64,000 bases of DNA from Emiliania huxleyi CCMP1516 (taxonomy: Eukaryota > Haptophyta > Isochrysidales > Noelaerhabdaceae): positions 295,208 through 359,207 of the forward strand of contig NW_005199770.1 of the NCBI RefSeq assembly GCF_000372725.1, in the 5' to 3' direction. The notes under the pieces were generated by a model. It made no database searches. It worked only from the letters and a program-made list of their open reading frames with translations, and was not told the DNA's origin. The first letter of the stretch is position 1. Each line of letters begins with the position of its first letter. Of this stretch, positions 61,061 to 64,000 are shown piece by piece. Made by a program: the position numbers and the translations under genes.

Positions 61061-61470
61061 CCTAGTAGAGGTGTCCGTTTTATTTATTTATTTAGGGGTG
61101 GGAGAAGGACAGGGTCCCCACCTGCACGAGCAGGATCTTGGAAGGACGATCAGGGACACAGGGGAACGTCGAAGGGGAACGGGAGCGGGGAGCGCATCGC
61201 GACACGGAGGGGGGCTGGGCAGGGTTCACCCACACGACAGGGTCCCAGGAATTCCCCTCTCGTATAGGACAGGTTGCACCCGGCGGCACCGGGGGCAGAC
61301 GCGGGCCTCCTACCTGGTTGCGCTGTCCTAGTTCTCCTGCCTGCTCCCGACAAGGGACAGCGACAGGCTCGCAGCACGGTGGACTCCCTATTCCCTGGCG
61401 ATCTCTCTCGACTAGCGACCTTCCTCCGGCTTCTCACTGGCAGTCTCTCACTATCACGGGCACACTGACA
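61060..61470. repeat. Composite repeat block (inverted partner of 42700-43205)
   Basis: ACCTGCACGAGCAGGATCTT, GCGCATCGCGACACGG, TCACCCACACGACAGGGTCC, then CAGCACGGTGGACTCCCTAT and GGCAGTCTCTCACTATCAC. These are the reverse complement, in reverse order, of the segments in 42700-43205. Confidence 0.65.
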
Positions 61471-61566
61471 GCGGCGTGTAAAGAAGGTGGGAAACGCGAA
61501 ATGAATTTCTTTCAGCTCACAGCATTTTCCTTCCGCCGCGCCCCGCCGCCCGCCTGCGCCTCCGCT

Positions 61567-61645
61567 GTACACTGGGCTGTACACAGTGATTTTCAGGGCT
61601 GTTGGTCACTGGGCTGTACACTGGGCTGTACACTGGGCTGTCTTA
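61567..61645. repeat. CTGTACACTGGG tandem repeat upstream of the RING gene
   Basis: Five or six copies of a 12-bp unit, GGCTGTACACTG, some degenerate, ending about 50 bp before ATG 61695. Confidence 0.8.
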
Positions 61646-61694
61646 CGTGACTGCCGCCGTCTCTCACTGAGTCTGCGTGAAGAAGGCCAAGTCG

Positions 61695-63504
61695 ATGGCG
61701 GAGGAGGATTTCCCGGCGGAGGAGTGCCCAATATGCATGGGCGCCCTCGTCGACCCATGCCGCACGCGATGCGGGCACATCTTTTGCAGCGAATGCCTCA
61801 AGCAGTCCTTCCCGGCAGAGACAGCAGCCGGCAGATGCCCGCTGTGCCGCGGCGCTATCTCGCTCTTCTCGACAGTGTCGATCGCCACAGAATCTGCGCT
61901 CCGCCCGCCCGCCGTCTCCACCATCTTTGGCACCACCTTCCTCCAGGGCGGAAGACCTGGCGTCGCCTCGTATCACTTTGAGGTGCCGCCTGTGAGACGC
62001 TGCCGAGAGCCTCCCGGCACCCAGAGACTCTTCCCCAATCTGCTCTCGAGGCCGTTCCAAGACGCTTGTGAGGCCACGCTCTTGCTGAGGCGCAGCCACC
62101 GAGTTGATTGACGATTGACTGTATTGTTTTGAGGCGCCGGACGACTGCTTCATCTCGTACGAGAGTGCTCCTGCCGCGTGGACGCTCGACGACGGCTCGC
62201 GCCCGCCGCCGAGGAAGCCCTTCCTCGGGCCAAGTTACGACGCCGCCTCGCGCACGTTTACGGGCAGCGTCGATTGGAGCGGCGGCACCATCAACGGTGA
62301 CAAGGCGAGACGGCTGTTCTTCTCCTCCTTCGTGCTTGCTGAGAGTGCCGCGCGGGTTAGGCGGCGACGCGAGGTGGGAGTACCGGCTGGTCTTCTCCGA
62401 GTCGATGAACGTCATCGAAGGAGGCGGGGCTCGGGGGTGGCGCGGCGGCGGCGGCGGCGGGAGGCTGCCTCGGACCCCTCTCGGACCCTTCCTCACAGGC
62501 GGCTCGTGGTGCTACGGCGAGGACGGCGGCCTGCGCGCCCACCGCACCTTTCCAGACAACCTCGTCTACTGGCGCCGACCCGGCCTCGCCCCCCGAGGCC
62601 TTACCCTTCCCTCCACACCTCCAGCTATGAACAGGCGCGCCCTGCCCGCCGCCTCGTCCCCTCGCGGCCTCTCCTTCCTGCAGGGCAGCCGCGTCGGGCT
62701 CGCGTCGTACCACTTTGGACCCAGCGGCGACGGCGCCGAGGGCAGCCACATCTCGTACGCCGCTGCGGACCCCTCGTGGCGCCTCGACGACGGCAGCGCG
62801 CCGCCGCCGCGCGTTCCTTTCCTCGAGCCGACCTACGACGCGGTGACACGCGCTTGCCGCGGGGCCCACAAGCCCGGCGAATCTCGGCGGATCTTCGGCG
62901 GATCTTCGGCGGTCCCGGCTAGGCGACGCGCACTTTCCGCGGGTCCGTCGACTGGTCGCCGACTTCGTTCCACGGCAGAGAAGGGGCTGGAGTGCCCGGC
63001 GGGGGGCGTGGACGGCGTCTCCTCACGACGTGGCGTGCGTGAGTAGGCGCGCGGCGGTGTGAGGAGCGATGGGCTTCCGATCTCGGCGCATCTCGGCGCA
63101 TCGCGCGGCATGTCTCGGCTAGGCGACGAGCGGTGGGAGTACTTGATGACGTTTAGCGAGTCGTTTGACCGGATCGCCGACGGGAGGCGCCGGAGACACC
63201 TCCACAGTCGATCCACAGAGCCCACGACATGTCCACGGGACACGTCCACGGCGTGTCCACAGGGTGAACGCTTTTCGGCCCGGGGGCGAGCCCGGCGACA
63301 CGTGCCGCTTCAGCCTCCCCCCCCGCTCGCTGCTGAGCGCGCTCGGAGACCGGTCGAGCGGGCCGCGCCCCCAGCGCACCACTTGCCTCCGGTCTCCTCA
63401 CGCCAGCATCTGTGCACAGGTTCAGCGGCATGCTCTTCCGCGGCTCGTTGAGCTCGCTGCTGTACGAGCGGCACGACGAGGTGCGCGTCGAGAGGGAGGA
63501 GTGA
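61695..63504 (+). CDS. RING-finger protein with a repeated uncharacterised domain, multi-exon
   Basis: ATG 61695 (MAEEDFPAEE). A C3HC4 RING follows: CPICMGALVDPCRTRCGHIF, CSECLKQSF, CPLCRGAI, so this is probably an E3 ubiquitin ligase. After the RING a domain occurs twice. Copy A is TFLQGGRPGVASYHFE, then after a 151-bp intron (61983-62133) DDCFISYESAPAAWTLDDGS and PRKPFLGPSYDAASRTFTGS, then WEYRLVFSESMNVI. Copy B is SFLQGSRVGLASYHFGPSGD, ISYAAADPSWRLDDGSAPPP, RVPFLEPTYDAVTR and WEYLMTFSESFDRIADG. A further exon reads RPGGEPGDTCRFSL. FSGMLFRGSLSSLLYERHDE ends at 63504, but a shifted frame continues (DELSKDAAQHNLRPHCPKAR and beyond), so the gene may run off the window. I do not know the repeated domain. 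Confidence 0.65.
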
Positions 63505-64000
63505 TGAGCTCTCCAAAGACGCAGCGCAGCACAACCTGCGGCCACACTGCCCCAAGGCGCGGGCGGAGATGGAGGCGCTGCTGCGAGCGCGGCGAGCGGT
63601 GCGGCGCAGCAGCGAGGCGGCGGAGCAGGCCGCTCGCCTCTTTGCTGGTGCGGCGGAGAGGCGCGCCTCCGAGGTCGTGAGATCCGTTCCCCGTAGCCCT
63701 CTGCTGCGGCTAGAACTCGGAGACGCTCGGGCGCCCCGCCGACTGCGGAGCCGCCCTCGTGTTCTCTAGGCGCCTCTCCCGCCGCAGCGAGTTGCGCCTC
63801 GCGGCGGCTCTGACACAGCTGCGTGTGGCTGATGGGAGCGCGGGTGGCGGCGCTGGCTTTGGCGGTGGCAGCCGTGGCGGCGTGGCTGGGGAGGCGCAGG
63901 CGGAGGGGGGCGGCGGCGAGGAGCAGGCTGACCAGCAGCACTCTCACCAGCTCCAGGAGCAGGCCGAGGGTGCGGTCCAAGAGGGAGCGGATGAGCTGGG
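63505..64000 (+). other. Right edge, possible continuation of the RING gene
   Basis: The + strand frames KARAEMEALLRARRAVRRSS and, after a TCTAG|GC-type acceptor at about 63770, RRSELRLAAALTQLRVADGS look like coiled-coil exons followed by a Gly/Gln-rich stretch to the window end. The join to the upstream exon is not solved. Confidence 0.35.

Noticed and set aside
1..64000. tRNA, rRNA or snRNA genes
   Set aside because: No cloverleaf with conserved A/B boxes or recognisable rRNA/snRNA core was seen on either strand by eye; a covariance-model search would be needed to exclude them.

Overview
This window is nuclear DNA of a eukaryotic alga. Genes are on both strands and most are split by short introns (about 60-200 bp). 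Base composition is very GC-rich, dispersed repeats fill the spaces between genes, and nothing looks like an operon. Two products carry a signal peptide followed by a plastid-type leader (a PsbP-domain lumen protein near 34.1-34.8 kb and plastid ribosomal protein uL29 near 59.8-60.4 kb), which indicates a secondary (red-lineage) plastid. Many introns are best read with a GC rather than GT donor, and internal telomeric tracts are TTAGGG. Together these suggest a haptophyte-like alga, with a pelagophyte or other stramenopile as the alternative. The organism is an inference.

Layout: 1.1-3.3 kb amino-acid transporter (-); 3.5-6.3 kb ABC half-transporter (-); 8.4-9.1 kb EF-hand protein (-); 9.4-10.2 kb secreted coiled-coil protein (-); 12.1-14.5 kb release factor 3 GTPase (-); 15.1-15.6 kb orphan fragment (+); 16.1-19.7 kb UPF1/SEN1-type helicase (-); 22.9-26.0 kb coiled-coil/PDZ protein (+); 27.1-30.6 kb a segment bounded by inverted repeats with an ankyrin protein (+) and a 2OG-oxygenase/F-box protein (-); 30.7-33.9 kb a tyrosine-recombinase element bounded by direct repeats; 34.1-34.8 kb PsbP-domain protein (+); 35.0-35.8 kb hypothetical (-); 36.5-38.3 kb METTL24/FkbM-like methyltransferase (+); 40.3-42.1 kb two methyltransferases; 43.7-49.0 kb DHX37-like helicase (+); 49.9-52.3 kb RUS (DUF647) protein (+); 52.7-54.6 kb kelch protein (+); 54.6-54.9 kb a broken low-GC DNA-methyltransferase-like piece; 55.5-59.2 kb a locus with two methyltransferase domains (-); 59.8-60.4 kb plastid uL29 (-); 61.7-63.5 kb or beyond, a RING protein with a repeated domain (+).

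Most of the recognised genes are housekeeping and functionally unrelated: translation termination, RNA helicases for ribosome assembly and RNA surveillance, plastid translation and photosystem upkeep, transport, and methyl transfer. The unusual part is the architecture around them. Several introns carry the same 8-25 bp sequence at both ends, two introns contain telomeric repeats beside such duplications, and one contains a CGAGA-type minisatellite beside a 25-bp duplication. This looks like intron gain by insertion with target duplication. A candidate Crypton/captain-type recombinase element and a virus-like DNA methyltransferase remnant add to the mobile content. All coordinates of multi-exon genes are spans; splice sites are given only where the joined reading frame supported them.
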